Positions 9,745-19,427 of a stretch of 64,000 nt of DNA are shown piece by piece. The notes under the pieces are model-generated. The model ran no database searches. It was not told the origin of the DNA and worked only from the letters and a program-made list of their open reading frames with translations. The position numbers were made by a program, and so were the translations under genes. This DNA is from Teredinibacter franksiae (lineage in GTDB: Bacteria; Pseudomonadota; Gammaproteobacteria; Pseudomonadales; Cellvibrionaceae). Where the stretch lies: positions 1,242,001 to 1,306,000 of the forward strand of contig NZ_JACJUV010000001.1 in assembly GCF_014218805.1 (NCBI RefSeq), in the 5' to 3' direction. Within the stretch, counting starts at the first letter, position 1, and each line of letters opens with the position of its first letter.

Positions 9745-12462
9745 ATGCCAAGCTCCAACGTAGCCACTAAAAGTGTTTCGCTTCCATACTATCATTGCCA
9801 ACCACTTTTTTTTAACCAACGGCAATTTCGTAAAAACCTGAAGCAGGGGCCGGCTATAACCGTATTCAAAGACGCTATCTTTGGCATAAACCAGCATTTT
9901 GAAACCCGCTTTAGAGAAGGTGATGATGTTCGCCACCTTATCGCTGAGCGGGCCACCTTTATAGATCTCATCCTCCATTACGCCTGGAACCAGTATCAAT
10001 GGGATGACGATATCGTACTCATTGCCGTAGGCGGCTATGGTCGCGGCGAACTCCACCCAAAATCCGACATCGACATATTACTTTTACTGGCCAACAAAGC
10101 GAAAAAAAAATACGACGACCAGCTGCAAAAATTTGTTACTTTCCTCTGGGATATTGGCCTAGAAATTGGCTGCAGCGTACGCACAATGAAAGAGTGTGTG
10201 GACATAGCTAAAAAAGATATCACCGTTGCCACCAACCTAGTTGAAGCCCGCCGCCTAGCGGGTAACGATAAACTCCGTGACGAACTTCAACTAAAAACCG
10301 GTCCCGATCATATCTGGCCGGTCGACGAATTCTTTGAAGCAAAGTGGCAAGAACAGCAGGAGCGCCACGCAAAACACAATTACACCGAGTACAACCTCGA
10401 GCCCAACATTAAAAATGCCCCGGGTGGGCTGCGCGACATCCAAACCATTCACTGGGTAGCCAAGCGTTTTTTCGGTGTCCCTTCGCTGTCAAAATTGCAC
10501 GGTATGGATTTTTTTACCGAACAGGAATACGGCATTTTGCAGAATGGCGAAACCTTACTGTGGAAAGTCCGCTATGGCGTGCATATGCTTTCGGGGAGGG
10601 CAGAAGAGCGGCTACTATTTGAATACCAGCGCGAGCTAGCGAAACTCTTTGGCTATGAAGATGACGACAGCAAACTAGCCGTCGAAAAATTTATGCATGA
10701 CTATTATCGCGCAGTACTTGCACTGCGCGAACTGAACGATGTACTGCTACAGCACTTAGGCGAAGTTATTCACTCGCGAAAAAGACGCCACAAAATCACT
10801 CCCATTAACGACCGCTTCCAGCTACACGATAATTCTATTGAAGTCACCCGAAACACCGTATTTGAGGAAACTCCGACCGCACTGCTAGAAATCTTTCTCA
10901 TTATGGGTAAAAACCGCGACATCGCCGGCGTGCGCCCACCAACAATCCGCCTACTGCGCGAGAGCAGGTATTTGATTGACGAAGCCTTTCGCCACAACCC
11001 GATTAACAACATTATGTTTCTCGACTTGTTTAAGGTTGAACACGGCCTAGTTAAACAGTTAAGGCGTATGAGCCGCTACGGTATTCTCGGACGCTACCTT
11101 CCCGAATGGGGAAGAATTACCGGGCAAATGCAGCACGACCTATTCCATCGCTATACCGTCGACGCCCACTCCCTGCTGGTCATCCAAAACCTAAGAGAAT
11201 TCAGGCACCCAGACGCCGAGAAACAATTTCCGATTGCGGCACACATTATGAAGCATCGCCAGCACCTGCCTTTGCTTTATCTCGCAGGCTTATTTCACGA
11301 TATAGCCAAGGGTCGTGGTGGGGACCACTCGACGCTCGGTGCCGAAGATGCTGTGGCCTTTGGCCAACAGCACGGCCTGCGCGGCAAAGACACTCGACTA
11401 ATCGCCTGGCTGGTAGAAAAGCATTTGCTTATGTCTTACGTTTCACAGAAAAAGGACATCTCCGACCCAGACGTTATCCATGATTTTGCGCTGGACGTAG
11501 GCGACCAGCGCCACCTAGATTACCTTTATGCACTGACCGTAGCCGACATGTGTGGCACCAGCCCAGACATATGGAATACATGGCGAGCGAGCTTATTACG
11601 TCAACTGTACATGGAGACCAAGCGCATGTTGCGCCGCGGGCTGGAAAACACCATCGACAAGCAAGAGACTATCGAAGAGACTCAGCAGTGGGCGCTGGCG
11701 AAGCTTAACGATAAACAAATTGACGAGCAATCCGCGCATAAAATTTGGGCTGATTTTGGCGACGAATATTTTGTTCGAGAATCCCATGTAGACATCGCTT
11801 GGCAAACAGAAGCTATTCTGCAGCACACTGAAGACAAACCGCTCATTATCATCCGCGAAACAACCTCGTCCGAATTTGAGGGTGCAACACAAATTTTTAT
11901 ACGCACACGCGACGCCCAACACATATTTACCGCTGTGGTAAATTGCCTTGCTTCACTGCGATTAAACATTCAGGACGCCCGCCTCTACTCGTCGGCCGAT
12001 GGGTATACTGTAGATACAGTTTATTTGCTCGACGAGAATGACCAACCCATTGGCGATAATCCAGAGCGCTACCAGCAGATTGTTGACGCACTGCAGGAAG
12101 AGTTTGCACTGCTCGACAACTATTCGGAAATAGTGCGCCATAGAACACCAAGAGCTTTGAAACAATTTACCATTCCAACACAAACCAGTATCAGTAATGA
12201 CATCGTCAGCGGTTATACCATATTAGAAGTTATGAGCCCCGACAGAACCGGTTTGCTCGCCACCATCGGCGAAGTGTTTATGGCAAACAATGTCCAATTA
12301 CAAAATGCAAAAATCACAACGCTCGGTGAGCGAGTGGAGGACGTATTTTTTATTACTGACGAGCAAGGTAACCCTCTGGGCGATGCCGAACTATGCAATA
12401 AGTTACAAGCAGATATTCGCACCCGCCTCGACCAGCGAGTTGAGCAAGAGCTTGCGTCCTAA
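9745..12462 (+). CDS. glnD: Bifunctional uridylyltransferase/uridylyl-removing enzyme GlnD
   Basis: Senses glutamine and uridylylates or deuridylylates PII proteins, setting glutamine synthetase activity and nitrogen gene expression. 905 aa. The nucleotidyltransferase domain has GGYGRGELHPKSDIDILLL near residues 95-115. The HD hydrolase domain has LAGLFHDIAKGRGGDHS around residues 510-530. Two ACT domains at the C-terminus bind glutamine (the second begins near VMSPDRTGLLATIGEVF). All catalytic motifs look intact. It is the second gene of a map-glnD-dapC-nth run with gaps of 2, 34 and 4 nt. Confidence 0.96.
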   Translation: MPSSNVATKSVSLPYYHCQPLFFNQRQFRKNLKQGPAITVFKDAIFGINQHFETRFREGDDVRHLIAERATFIDLILHYAWNQYQWDDDIVLIAVGGYGRGELHPKSDIDILLLLANKAKKKYDDQLQKFVTFLWDIGLEIGCSVRTMKECVDIAKKDITVATNLVEARRLAGNDKLRDELQLKTGPDHIWPVDEFFEAKWQEQQERHAKHNYTEYNLEPNIKNAPGGLRDIQTIHWVAKRFFGVPSLSKLHGMDFFTEQEYGILQNGETLLWKVRYGVHMLSGRAEERLLFEYQRELAKLFGYEDDDSKLAVEKFMHDYYRAVLALRELNDVLLQHLGEVIHSRKRRHKITPINDRFQLHDNSIEVTRNTVFEETPTALLEIFLIMGKNRDIAGVRPPTIRLLRESRYLIDEAFRHNPINNIMFLDLFKVEHGLVKQLRRMSRYGILGRYLPEWGRITGQMQHDLFHRYTVDAHSLLVIQNLREFRHPDAEKQFPIAAHIMKHRQHLPLLYLAGLFHDIAKGRGGDHSTLGAEDAVAFGQQHGLRGKDTRLIAWLVEKHLLMSYVSQKKDISDPDVIHDFALDVGDQRHLDYLYALTVADMCGTSPDIWNTWRASLLRQLYMETKRMLRRGLENTIDKQETIEETQQWALAKLNDKQIDEQSAHKIWADFGDEYFVRESHVDIAWQTEAILQHTEDKPLIIIRETTSSEFEGATQIFIRTRDAQHIFTAVVNCLASLRLNIQDARLYSSADGYTVDTVYLLDENDQPIGDNPERYQQIVDALQEEFALLDNYSEIVRHRTPRALKQFTIPTQTSISNDIVSGYTILEVMSPDRTGLLATIGEVFMANNVQLQNAKITTLGERVEDVFFITDEQGNPLGDAELCNKLQADIRTRLDQRVEQELAS

Positions 12463-12496
12463 CCAACCAAGCTCGTGCTATTATTGAGAACCAAAC

Positions 12497-13696
12497 ATGA
12501 ACCCTTGCCTGCAAAATCTACACCCCTACCCCTTTGAGAAATTAAACAAATTAAAAGGGGGTATAACACCACCGACCGAACTCGCACCCATTGCCCTTTC
12601 TATCGGCGAGCCAAAACACAAGCCACCGGCTTTCGTTTTGCAGGCACTCAGCAGTCAACTGCACCGGGTGGCAAACTACCCCTTAACAAAAGGCCTGCCG
12701 GAGCTTCGCCAAAGCATTAGCTGCTGGGCAAGCCAGCGATTTCAGCTACCGACACAAAGCCTCTGCCCAGAAAAAAATATTTTGCCGGTGAACGGAACAC
12801 GAGAAGCGCTATTCGCGTTCGTGCAAACATGTGTAGACAAAACAAAAGATGCGACAAAGGTATTAATGCCCAACCCCTTCTATCAGATCTACGAAGGCGC
12901 AGCCATACTTGCCGGCGCTGAACCTGTATTCCTCAATTGCACAGAAGAAAATGGTTACCTAGCAGATTACAGCCAGGTAGACGAGCAAACGTGGCAAAAC
13001 TGTCAGTTGCTATTTATTTGCACCCCAGGAAACCCCACAGGCGCGGTAATGACGGTGGAACAGCTTCAAGCGCTGATAAAACTAGCCGACAAATACGACT
13101 TTATTATTGCCAGTGATGAATGCTATTCCGAACTGTATTTTGATGAGCGAAATCCACCCCCAGGTTTATTACAGGCCTGCGCCGAAATGGGTCGCCACCA
13201 CTACCAACGCTGCGTGGTGTTCCACAGCTTATCAAAACGCTCCAACCTTCCGGGGTTGCGGTCTGGCTTTGTCGCAGGTGATGCCGACATACTCAGTGAC
13301 TTTTTGAAATACCGTACCTATCACGGCTCTGCTATGCCCGTGCACACCCAGCTCGCTAGTATTGCCGCCTGGGACGACGAAACCCACGTAATGGCCAACC
13401 GTGATTTATATCGGCAAAAATTTTCGCGTGTACTGGAAATACTCGATGGCTGTCTTTCCGTTCAGGCACCCGACGCCAGCTTTTACCTTTGGCCAAAAAC
13501 ACCCATTTGCGACAAGGCGTTCACGCAACAACTATTTGAGCAAACCCATATTACTGTTCTCCCCGGCAGCTACCTCGCACGTGATACCGAAACCGGCAAC
13601 CCCGGTGAAAACCGGATACGTATGGCGCTGGTAGCGTCTCTGCAGGAATGCGAACAAGCCGCCCTGCGCATCAAGGGCTTCTGTAACCAATTTTAA
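12497..13696 (+). CDS. dapC: Succinyldiaminopimelate transaminase DapC
   Basis: PLP-dependent class I/II aminotransferase, 399 aa. It converts N-succinyl-2-amino-6-ketopimelate to N-succinyl-LL-DAP in lysine and peptidoglycan precursor synthesis. The N-terminus MNPCLQNLHPYPFEKLNKL is characteristic of the DapC subgroup. NPFYQIYEGAAILAGAEPVF, CTPGNPTGAVM and SDECYSELYF form the PLP pocket. The Schiff-base lysine is in FHSLSKRSNLPGLRSGF. Position between glnD and dapD, with dapE nearby, supports a DAP-pathway role rather than a general aminotransferase. Confidence 0.92.
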   Translation: MNPCLQNLHPYPFEKLNKLKGGITPPTELAPIALSIGEPKHKPPAFVLQALSSQLHRVANYPLTKGLPELRQSISCWASQRFQLPTQSLCPEKNILPVNGTREALFAFVQTCVDKTKDATKVLMPNPFYQIYEGAAILAGAEPVFLNCTEENGYLADYSQVDEQTWQNCQLLFICTPGNPTGAVMTVEQLQALIKLADKYDFIIASDECYSELYFDERNPPPGLLQACAEMGRHHYQRCVVFHSLSKRSNLPGLRSGFVAGDADILSDFLKYRTYHGSAMPVHTQLASIAAWDDETHVMANRDLYRQKFSRVLEILDGCLSVQAPDASFYLWPKTPICDKAFTQQLFEQTHITVLPGSYLARDTETGNPGENRIRMALVASLQECEQAALRIKGFCNQF

Positions 13697-13700
13697 TACC

Positions 13701-14354
13701 ATGCTAAAACAAGAACGCGTTAATTACATAGCCGCAGAGCTTGAAAGACTCTACCCCAACCCACCCATTCCACTGAATCACGTAGACACCTACACCCTGT
13801 TGGTAGCCGTTTTACTCTCGGCCCAATGTACCGACGAACGAGTGAATCAAATAACACCCAAACTTTGGCAGCTGGCCGACAACTGTTACGACATGGCCAA
13901 ACAAACGGTTGATGACATAAGGGCCATTATCCGCCCCTGCGGCTTATCGCCACAAAAATCGAAAGCCATACAGAAGCTATCCGAAATATTGGTGCAACAA
14001 CACAACGGCGAAGTGCCCGGCGACATGGAGGAGCTAGAGAAGCTTCCCGGTGTGGGCCACAAAACCGCCAGTGTTGTTATGGCTCAGGCCTTTGGCGAAG
14101 CCTCCTTTCCTGTCGACACCCACATACATCGTCTCGCCCAACGATGGGGGCTCACTAACGGAAAAAATGTTACCCAAACAGAAAAGGACCTTAAACGTCT
14201 ATTTCCAGTAGAAACCTGGAACGATCTGCACCTGCAGATTATTTACTATGGACGTGAGTACTGCAGCGCGCGCGGCTGTGATGGTAGAGTGTGCCCTATC
14301 TGTACAACCTGCTACCCGAACCGTAAACACGCAAAAGTAACCAAAAAAGCCTGA
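13701..14354 (+). CDS. nth: Endonuclease III (base-excision DNA glycosylase/AP lyase)
   Basis: Removes oxidised pyrimidines and nicks abasic sites. The helix-hairpin-helix LPGVGHKTASVV carries the catalytic Lys, and FPVDTHIHRL the catalytic Asp. Length is 217 aa, as usual. The C-terminal cysteine cluster is atypical: the order is C-x4-C-x4-C-x2-C-x2-C (CSARGC...CPICTTC) instead of the C-x6-C-x2-C-x5-C expected for the 4Fe-4S cluster. The iron-sulfur site may therefore be rearranged. It starts four bases after dapC. Confidence 0.93.
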   Translation: MLKQERVNYIAAELERLYPNPPIPLNHVDTYTLLVAVLLSAQCTDERVNQITPKLWQLADNCYDMAKQTVDDIRAIIRPCGLSPQKSKAIQKLSEILVQQHNGEVPGDMEELEKLPGVGHKTASVVMAQAFGEASFPVDTHIHRLAQRWGLTNGKNVTQTEKDLKRLFPVETWNDLHLQIIYYGREYCSARGCDGRVCPICTTCYPNRKHAKVTKKA

Positions 14355-14454
14355 GTAAGCCGCTCAAACAAACCGCCATCTAGCCTGCCAGTGGTAATGA
14401 AGCCGCGCGCCAAATTTGCTATCATATGCGCCCGCAAATTTTGGCAGGTAACCC

Positions 14455-14805
14455 ATGGCTACACTCACCCTTTACGGGATTAAAAACTGCGATACCGTTA
14501 AGAAAGCCCGCAAATGGCTAGAAGGCAAAGGCCTCGAGTACCAATTTCACGATTTTCGTGAACAGGGGTTAACCGCAACCACGGTGAAATCGTGGTTATC
14601 GGAACAGGGCGTAGACACACTGATAAATAAGCGCAGCACCACCTGGAAACAGCTAAGTGAAGCCGAAAAGGCACAAATTATGCGTGGTGATATCATAGAT
14701 ATTGTGCTGCAAAATCCCACACTGATAAAACGCCCAGTGCTTAGCTACAGTAATGGCACCCAGGTCGGCTTCAGTGATAAAAACTATACTGAAATATTGG
14801 GCTAA
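14455..14805 (+). CDS. Spx/ArsC-family thioredoxin-fold protein (YffB-like)
   Basis: 116 aa with the family opening TLYGIKNCDTVKKARKWLE, one redox-type Cys near residue 11, then the HDFREQGLT segment and KRPVLSYSNGTQVGFSD near the C-terminus. This matches the YffB branch of the ArsC/Spx family, whose in vivo substrate is not established; a true arsenate reductase role is less likely because no ars genes are near. In many gammaproteobacteria it directly precedes dapD or dapE, as here (54 nt before dapD), so co-transcription with the DAP genes is likely. Confidence 0.88.
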   Translation: MATLTLYGIKNCDTVKKARKWLEGKGLEYQFHDFREQGLTATTVKSWLSEQGVDTLINKRSTTWKQLSEAEKAQIMRGDIIDIVLQNPTLIKRPVLSYSNGTQVGFSDKNYTEILG

Positions 14806-14859
14806 GTGCGCACAGGCGCCCTCAGCCACTTAAACACATGCTCTGACTAAGGATCTCAA

Positions 14860-15894
14860 ATGACCAAACTCTACAGTCTCGGCCTGGGCATAGGCACCCA
14901 GAACAGTAAAGGCGAATGGCTGGAAGTTTTCTACCCACAACCATTGCTCAACCCCAGCGAAAGTATTGTAAACGCCGCTGTAAAAGCACTGGATTACACC
15001 GGGGGTAACAAAGCCATCCAACTAACACTGGAAATGACCGCAAACCTAGGGAGTGCGCTGCATGAAGCTGGCGCAGAGGAACTGGCAGAACTTTGCGCAA
15101 CACTGCGCTCCAGCATCCGCCCAGCTGTCGCCACTTTACTGGAAAGTGACGAAGGCCCTACCTCGGTGCCTGAAGGTTACCTGAAATTGCACCTGCTATC
15201 GCATCGCTTAGTGAAGCCCCACGGCACCAACCTTACCGGCCTGTTTGGTGTATTGCCTAACGTTGCCTGGACAAACCGCGGCGCCATCGACATAGAAGAG
15301 CTGCCAGCACGCCAGCTAAAGGCCCGCTCTCGTGGCCGCCTATTAGATGTAGATTGCATCGACAAATTCCCCAAAATGACCAACTACGTGATCCCCAAGG
15401 GAGTACGTATTGCCGATACATCACGCGTTAGGCTCGGGGCCCATATAGGTGAAGGTACCACCGTCATGCACGAAGGTTTTGTTAACTTCAATGCCGGTAC
15501 TCTAGGCACCAGCATGGTAGAAGGGCGAATATCCTCCGGCGTGACCGTAGGTGAGGGCTCAGACCTAGGGGGCGGTTGCTCAACCATGGGCACCCTTTCT
15601 GGCGGTGGTAACATCGTTATTTCCGTAGGGAAAGAATGCTTGATTGGCGCCAACGCCGGTACCGGTATTCCGCTGGGAGACCGTTGTATTGTCGAATCTG
15701 GCCTTTACATTACCGCAGGCACGAAATTAACCCTACTCGACGACAAAAACAACGCAGTGGAAACCGTAAAAGCCCGTGATCTCGCCGGTAAAAACGACCT
15801 GCTGTTCCGCCGCAATTCTGTTACCGGCGGCGTTGAATGTAAAACTAACAAATCTGCCATTGCCCTAAACGACGAGTTGCACAAGAATAATTAG
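14860..15894 (+). CDS. dapD: 2,3,4,5-tetrahydropyridine-2,6-dicarboxylate N-succinyltransferase
   Basis: Transfers succinyl from succinyl-CoA to tetrahydrodipicolinate, preceding DapC in lysine/DAP synthesis. At 344 aa it belongs to the longer Pseudomonas-type DapD (the E. coli type has about 274 aa). The left-handed beta-helix of hexapeptide repeats is visible from about residue 185 onward: RVRLGAHIGEGTTVMHEGFV, GGGCSTMGTLSGGGNIVISV, GANAGTGIPLGDRCIVESG. With dapC, dapE and dapA in this window, most of the succinylase route is present. Confidence 0.94.
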   Translation: MTKLYSLGLGIGTQNSKGEWLEVFYPQPLLNPSESIVNAAVKALDYTGGNKAIQLTLEMTANLGSALHEAGAEELAELCATLRSSIRPAVATLLESDEGPTSVPEGYLKLHLLSHRLVKPHGTNLTGLFGVLPNVAWTNRGAIDIEELPARQLKARSRGRLLDVDCIDKFPKMTNYVIPKGVRIADTSRVRLGAHIGEGTTVMHEGFVNFNAGTLGTSMVEGRISSGVTVGEGSDLGGGCSTMGTLSGGGNIVISVGKECLIGANAGTGIPLGDRCIVESGLYITAGTKLTLLDDKNNAVETVKARDLAGKNDLLFRRNSVTGGVECKTNKSAIALNDELHKNN

Positions 15895-15902
15895 ACAAAC
15901 CG

Positions 15903-15932
15903 GCGCTCTGCCGCTAGGTAGCGGTAGAGCGC
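15903..15932. repeat. Inverted repeat after dapD
   Basis: GCGCTCTGCCGCT and AGCGGTAGAGCGC pair with one mismatch around a 4-nt loop, nine bases after the dapD stop. There is no T run, so it may be a Rho-dependent end, an mRNA-stabilising stem or a weak terminator. Confidence 0.55.
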
Positions 15933-16020
15933 GACGCAACTCAATTCGGCACATTCCTACTTACACCGCTACTAGCCACACGGCTCAACCGCCATAATTC
16001 TAACCGGAATTCCTTACTTT

Positions 16021-17151
16021 ATGACCAGCCCTACCCTACAGCTCGCCTGCCAACTTATCGAAAAAGCCTCTGTTACTCCGGAAGATGTCGGCTGCCAGGC
16101 GCTAATGATCACGCGGCTAGAAGCCATCGGTTTTTCGGTTGAACATCTGCGATTTGGCGATGTTGATAATTTTTGGGCGATACGGGGCGAGAGCGGTCCA
16201 ATACTCGCCTTTGCCGGTCATACCGACGTGGTTCCCACCGGTGATGAGCGCCAGTGGCAAACACCGCCTTTTGAACCCACGATTAAAGACGGTATGCTCT
16301 ATGGTCGCGGCGCAGCCGACATGAAAGGCAGCCTTGCGGCCATGATTACCGCCTGCGAGAATTTTGTAGCGGAATACCCGAACCACAGCGGCCGTATCGC
16401 CTTTTTAATTACCAGCGACGAAGAAGGTATTGCCATTAATGGTACCGTTAAAGTCATAGAATGGCTGGAATCCCGTAACGAAAAAATCAGTTGGTGTCTG
16501 GTTGGCGAACCCTCCAGCACTAAAGACGTTGGCGACATCATTAAGAATGGTCGCCGAGGCTCCCTAGGCTGCGAACTAACCGTAAAAGGTATTCAAGGGC
16601 ACGTGGCCTACCCACACCTAGCCAAAAACCCCATTCACCTGGTATCGCCGGCACTGGCAGAACTCGCAGCGGAAAACTGGGACGAAGGCAACGACTTTTT
16701 CCCCGCCACGAGTTTTCAGGTATCAAACTTTAACAGTGGTACCGGTGCAACGAACGTCATACCCGGTGAAGCAAAAATAATATTTAACTTTCGTTTCTCC
16801 ACCGAAACAACCGACGAACAATTACGCGAACGCGCCGAAACAATCTTACAAAAACACAACTTCGAGTACGACATTAATTGGTCTCTTTCGGGGCAACCTT
16901 TCTTGACCGCTGCTGGCGAACTTGTTGATGCCGCTGTGAATGCCATTAAAAAAGTGACCGGTCGCAACACCCAACTATCCACGGCCGGCGGCACATCCGA
17001 TGGTCGTTTTATTGCACCAACAGGCGCTCAAGTACTCGAACTCGGCCCCGTAAATGCCACAATTCATCAAATTAACGAATGTGTAAAAGCAGAAGACCTG
17101 GATAAGCTAAGCAACATGTACCAGCAAATTTTGGTAGAACTATTAGGGTAA
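16021..17151 (+). CDS. dapE: Succinyl-diaminopimelate desuccinylase
   Basis: Di-zinc M20 hydrolase that releases LL-diaminopimelate from its succinyl derivative, 376 aa. Metal ligands and catalytic residues are in [12 protein letters not shown] (His, Asp), [14 protein letters not shown] (Asp), TSDEEG (Glu-Glu), VGEPSS (Glu) and the C-terminal [12 protein letters not shown] (His). The dimerisation domain sits in the middle (about residues 180-290). It lies 126 nt after dapD and six bases before moaC. The moaC adjacency has no obvious functional logic and is probably an operon accident. Confidence 0.96.
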   Translation: MTSPTLQLACQLIEKASVTPEDVGCQALMITRLEAIGFSVEHLRFGDVDNFWAIRGESGPILAFAGHTDVVPTGDERQWQTPPFEPTIKDGMLYGRGAADMKGSLAAMITACENFVAEYPNHSGRIAFLITSDEEGIAINGTVKVIEWLESRNEKISWCLVGEPSSTKDVGDIIKNGRRGSLGCELTVKGIQGHVAYPHLAKNPIHLVSPALAELAAENWDEGNDFFPATSFQVSNFNSGTGATNVIPGEAKIIFNFRFSTETTDEQLRERAETILQKHNFEYDINWSLSGQPFLTAAGELVDAAVNAIKKVTGRNTQLSTAGGTSDGRFIAPTGAQVLELGPVNATIHQINECVKAEDLDKLSNMYQQILVELLG

Positions 17152-17157
17152 AGCACC

Positions 17158-17637
17158 ATGGTCACACTCACGCACCTGAATGACAAAGGCGAAGCGCATA
17201 TGGTGGACGTTGGCGGCAAAGCCGTTAGTCACCGTGTTGCCAGCGCACGCAGCACCGTAAAAATGCTGCCAGAAACGCTGCAAATGATTACCGAAGGCAA
17301 ACACAAAAAAGGTGATGTATTTGCCGTTGCGCGCATTGCGGGCATACAAGCAGCCAAGAAATGCAGCGATTTAATACCACTTTGCCACCCCTTAATGCTC
17401 ACTAAAATCAGTGTAGAAATTAGCCCTGATGCCGACAACCATTCAGTTGTAATAGAAGCCATCTGTCAGCTCGATGGCAAAACCGGTGTGGAAATGGAAG
17501 CTCTCACAGCCGCTTCGATAGCGGCCCTGACTATTTATGACATGTGTAAAGCTGTCGATAAAGGCATGGTGATTGTCGATACCCGGCTGCTGAAAAAAAC
17601 CGGTGGCAAATCGGGGGACTGGCAAGCAGATGACTGA
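17158..17637 (+). CDS. moaC: Cyclic pyranopterin monophosphate synthase MoaC
   Basis: With MoaA (not in the window), turns GTP into cyclic pyranopterin monophosphate, the first step of molybdenum cofactor synthesis. 159 aa. Conserved blocks are [34 protein letters not shown] and [20 protein letters not shown], which hold the active-site Lys and His residues. The 3' end overlaps moaD by 8 bases (ATGACTGA), so moaCDE is a translationally coupled unit. Confidence 0.96.
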   Translation: MVTLTHLNDKGEAHMVDVGGKAVSHRVASARSTVKMLPETLQMITEGKHKKGDVFAVARIAGIQAAKKCSDLIPLCHPLMLTKISVEISPDADNHSVVIEAICQLDGKTGVEMEALTAASIAALTIYDMCKAVDKGMVIVDTRLLKKTGGKSGDWQADD

Positions 17638-17899
17638 ACAAACGCAAGACATATCGATTCTGTATTTTGCAAGCCTCGGCGAGCAACTTGGCACAGAGAA
17701 AGAACAGTATCCGCTATCGCCAAATTGCACCACCATTGCAGAACTTATACAGGCTCTCGCCGCTCGCGGCGATATCTGGTCTGAAGCCTTAAACGCATCA
17801 ACAGTTAAATGCGCCGTGAACCACACACTGTGTAACCACACTGCGGCACTTAAACCCACAGACGAAGTTGCTTTCTTCCCACCGGTAACCGGAGGGTAA
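17630..17899 (+). CDS. moaD: Molybdopterin synthase sulfur-carrier subunit MoaD
   Basis: Small ubiquitin-like protein, 89 aa, ending in the diagnostic Gly-Gly (FFPPVTGG) that is thiocarboxylated and donates sulfur in molybdopterin formation. The start at 17630 ([20 protein letters not shown]) overlaps the moaC stop; a longer in-frame start nine codons upstream lies inside moaC and is less likely. moaE begins two bases later. Confidence 0.94.
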   Translation: MTEQTQDISILYFASLGEQLGTEKEQYPLSPNCTTIAELIQALAARGDIWSEALNASTVKCAVNHTLCNHTAALKPTDEVAFFPPVTGG

Positions 17900-17900
17900 A

Positions 17901-18350
17901 ATGATCCGTGTCCAAATCGAAGACTTTAGCCACACCGATGAGTATAAACTATTACGTGACCAAGGTATTAGCGGTGCGATCGTCACTTTTGCGGGGCTTG
18001 TAAGAGACTTTGCAAACACTACAGAATCACCGAACGATTTTGAGCTGCAACACTATCTCGGTATGACGGAAAAAGTACTCGACACGATAGAGCGTACAGC
18101 ACGAAGAAAGTGGAAACTGGAAAAAGTAATGATTATTCACCGCGTCGGAAAACTTTCACCCGGCGACCAAATCGTATTCGTGGGGGTAAGCAGTAAACAC
18201 CGCAAAGAAGCCTTTGAAGCCTGTGCCTATATTATGGACACCCTTAAAACCCAGGCACCTTTTTGGAAAAAAGAAAACGGTAACTGGGTCGACGCAAAAG
18301 GCAGTGATCAAACAGCAGCCGATCGCTGGCTGGAAAGCGGAGAAGAATAA
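17901..18350 (+). CDS. moaE: Molybdopterin synthase catalytic subunit MoaE
   Basis: Forms the heterotetrameric synthase with MoaD and converts cyclic pyranopterin monophosphate to molybdopterin. 149 aa. Conserved parts include GAIVTFAGLVRDF, LQHYLGMTEKVLD, IIHRVGKLSPGDQIVFVGV and MDTLKTQAPFWKKE, the last with the active-site Lys pair. No other Mo-cofactor genes are visible, so moaA, moaB, moeA and others must lie elsewhere. Confidence 0.96.
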   Translation: MIRVQIEDFSHTDEYKLLRDQGISGAIVTFAGLVRDFANTTESPNDFELQHYLGMTEKVLDTIERTARRKWKLEKVMIIHRVGKLSPGDQIVFVGVSSKHRKEAFEACAYIMDTLKTQAPFWKKENGNWVDAKGSDQTAADRWLESGEE

Positions 18351-18354
18351 ACCC

Positions 18355-18633
18355 GTGCAAAAAATTACCTGGCCCGCCGTTAAGGAATTACTTTCAAAGC
18401 ACTATTCAGCGCCGCTGAGCCAAGTATTTAAACAATTTCGTACAGGCGCCACTTTTTTTGCCGTTGGCCTAATTATTATCTACCTCGCTAATAGCACCCT
18501 ACCACCTTCCACCAAGCAAGAAATTATCGTGCTACTGGGGCTTTTTATAGCCATTGGCGGCTTTATTGTTGCTATGCTCGCGCACATACGGATGCTTATC
18601 GCACGCCTATACAGGTTTTTCCGTTCAAAATAA
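18355..18633 (+). CDS. Small inner-membrane protein of unknown function
   Basis: GTG start at 18355, four bases after moaE, giving 92 aa (reads MQKITWPAVKELLSKH). Two hydrophobic helices are clear: about residues 30-48 (FFAVGLIIIYLANS) and 55-80 (IIVLLGLFIAIGGFIVAML), ending in a basic tail RLYRFFRSK. No family recognised. The tight spacing suggests it is the last gene of the moaCDE transcript, but a link to molybdenum cofactor is not shown. It converges on rsmJ with a 3-bp gap and no visible terminator. Confidence 0.65.
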   Translation: MQKITWPAVKELLSKHYSAPLSQVFKQFRTGATFFAVGLIIIYLANSTLPPSTKQEIIVLLGLFIAIGGFIVAMLAHIRMLIARLYRFFRSK

Positions 18634-18636
18634 ATG

Positions 18637-19422
18637 TCACCCGAACGCTTTTAACGGGTAAATATCAAATCGATTGGCTTTTCCCAACAACTGATACCCC
18701 GGCTCGTGCGCTGCCAAAAAAGGTGCTACCTTTGGCCGTTTTATCACCACTCGGTTCTCTGCAATGTTGAGCGCTGGCGACAATAAGCTATCGGCGTCGG
18801 CATCGTCACCGACAATATCGTGAAAAAACTGCATTTCCTTTTTTACTTCCGCCGATTTTTTCCTCTGTGGGAACATAGGGTCGAGATAAACCACATTAAA
18901 ACTGGCTGGTTCTAACCTCTGCAGATAATCAATGCTATCGCCCTCGATCAAATGCATACGCGCAACAATCACCTGTAGCTCCTCATCATCACTGGCTAGC
19001 GCACGACTAATGCCATCTGCCAGCAATGCTCGTACCACCGGAGACCGCTCAACTAGCGTCACCTCACAGCCCAGCGAAGCCAACACAAAGGCATCGCCGC
19101 CCATACCCGCGGTTGCATCCAGAACAGTCAGCTGTTTTGTTTTGTTTAAGCCAACGGCCTTGGCAATAGCCTGCCCCTTGCCACCGCCAAACTTACGGCG
19201 GTGGGCCTTGGGGCCACCCACAAAGTCTACCTGACTAAAAATCGTTTTTTTACCTTGCCGTTGGCAGAGGTTTACAGTTTCGTCGTCAAACCTAAGCGTA
19301 TACCCCACGGTTTCGGGGGCTTGGCCGTCAGAAAAACCATAGCCATAGCGATCTGCAAAAGCCTGCGCCTGCGCATACCTCGTACATTCACGAGGAGAAC
19401 TAACAACAAAATTCAATAACAT
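18637..19422 (-). CDS. rsmJ: 16S rRNA m2G1516 methyltransferase RsmJ
   Basis: SAM-dependent methyltransferase modifying G1516 of 16S rRNA, 261 aa. Features: [21 protein letters not shown] motif [19 protein letters not shown], the acidic strand-2 residue in VTLVERSP, and the catalytic-site motif [13 protein letters not shown]. It starts five bases downstream of exbD in the same direction, so it likely shares its transcript; the pairing looks fortuitous. Confidence 0.92.
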   Translation of the reverse strand: MLLNFVVSSPRECTRYAQAQAFADRYGYGFSDGQAPETVGYTLRFDDETVNLCQRQGKKTIFSQVDFVGGPKAHRRKFGGGKGQAIAKAVGLNKTKQLTVLDATAGMGGDAFVLASLGCEVTLVERSPVVRALLADGISRALASDDEELQVIVARMHLIEGDSIDYLQRLEPASFNVVYLDPMFPQRKKSAEVKKEMQFFHDIVGDDADADSLLSPALNIAENRVVIKRPKVAPFLAAHEPGYQLLGKANRFDIYPLKAFG

Positions 19423-19427
19423 TAAAA

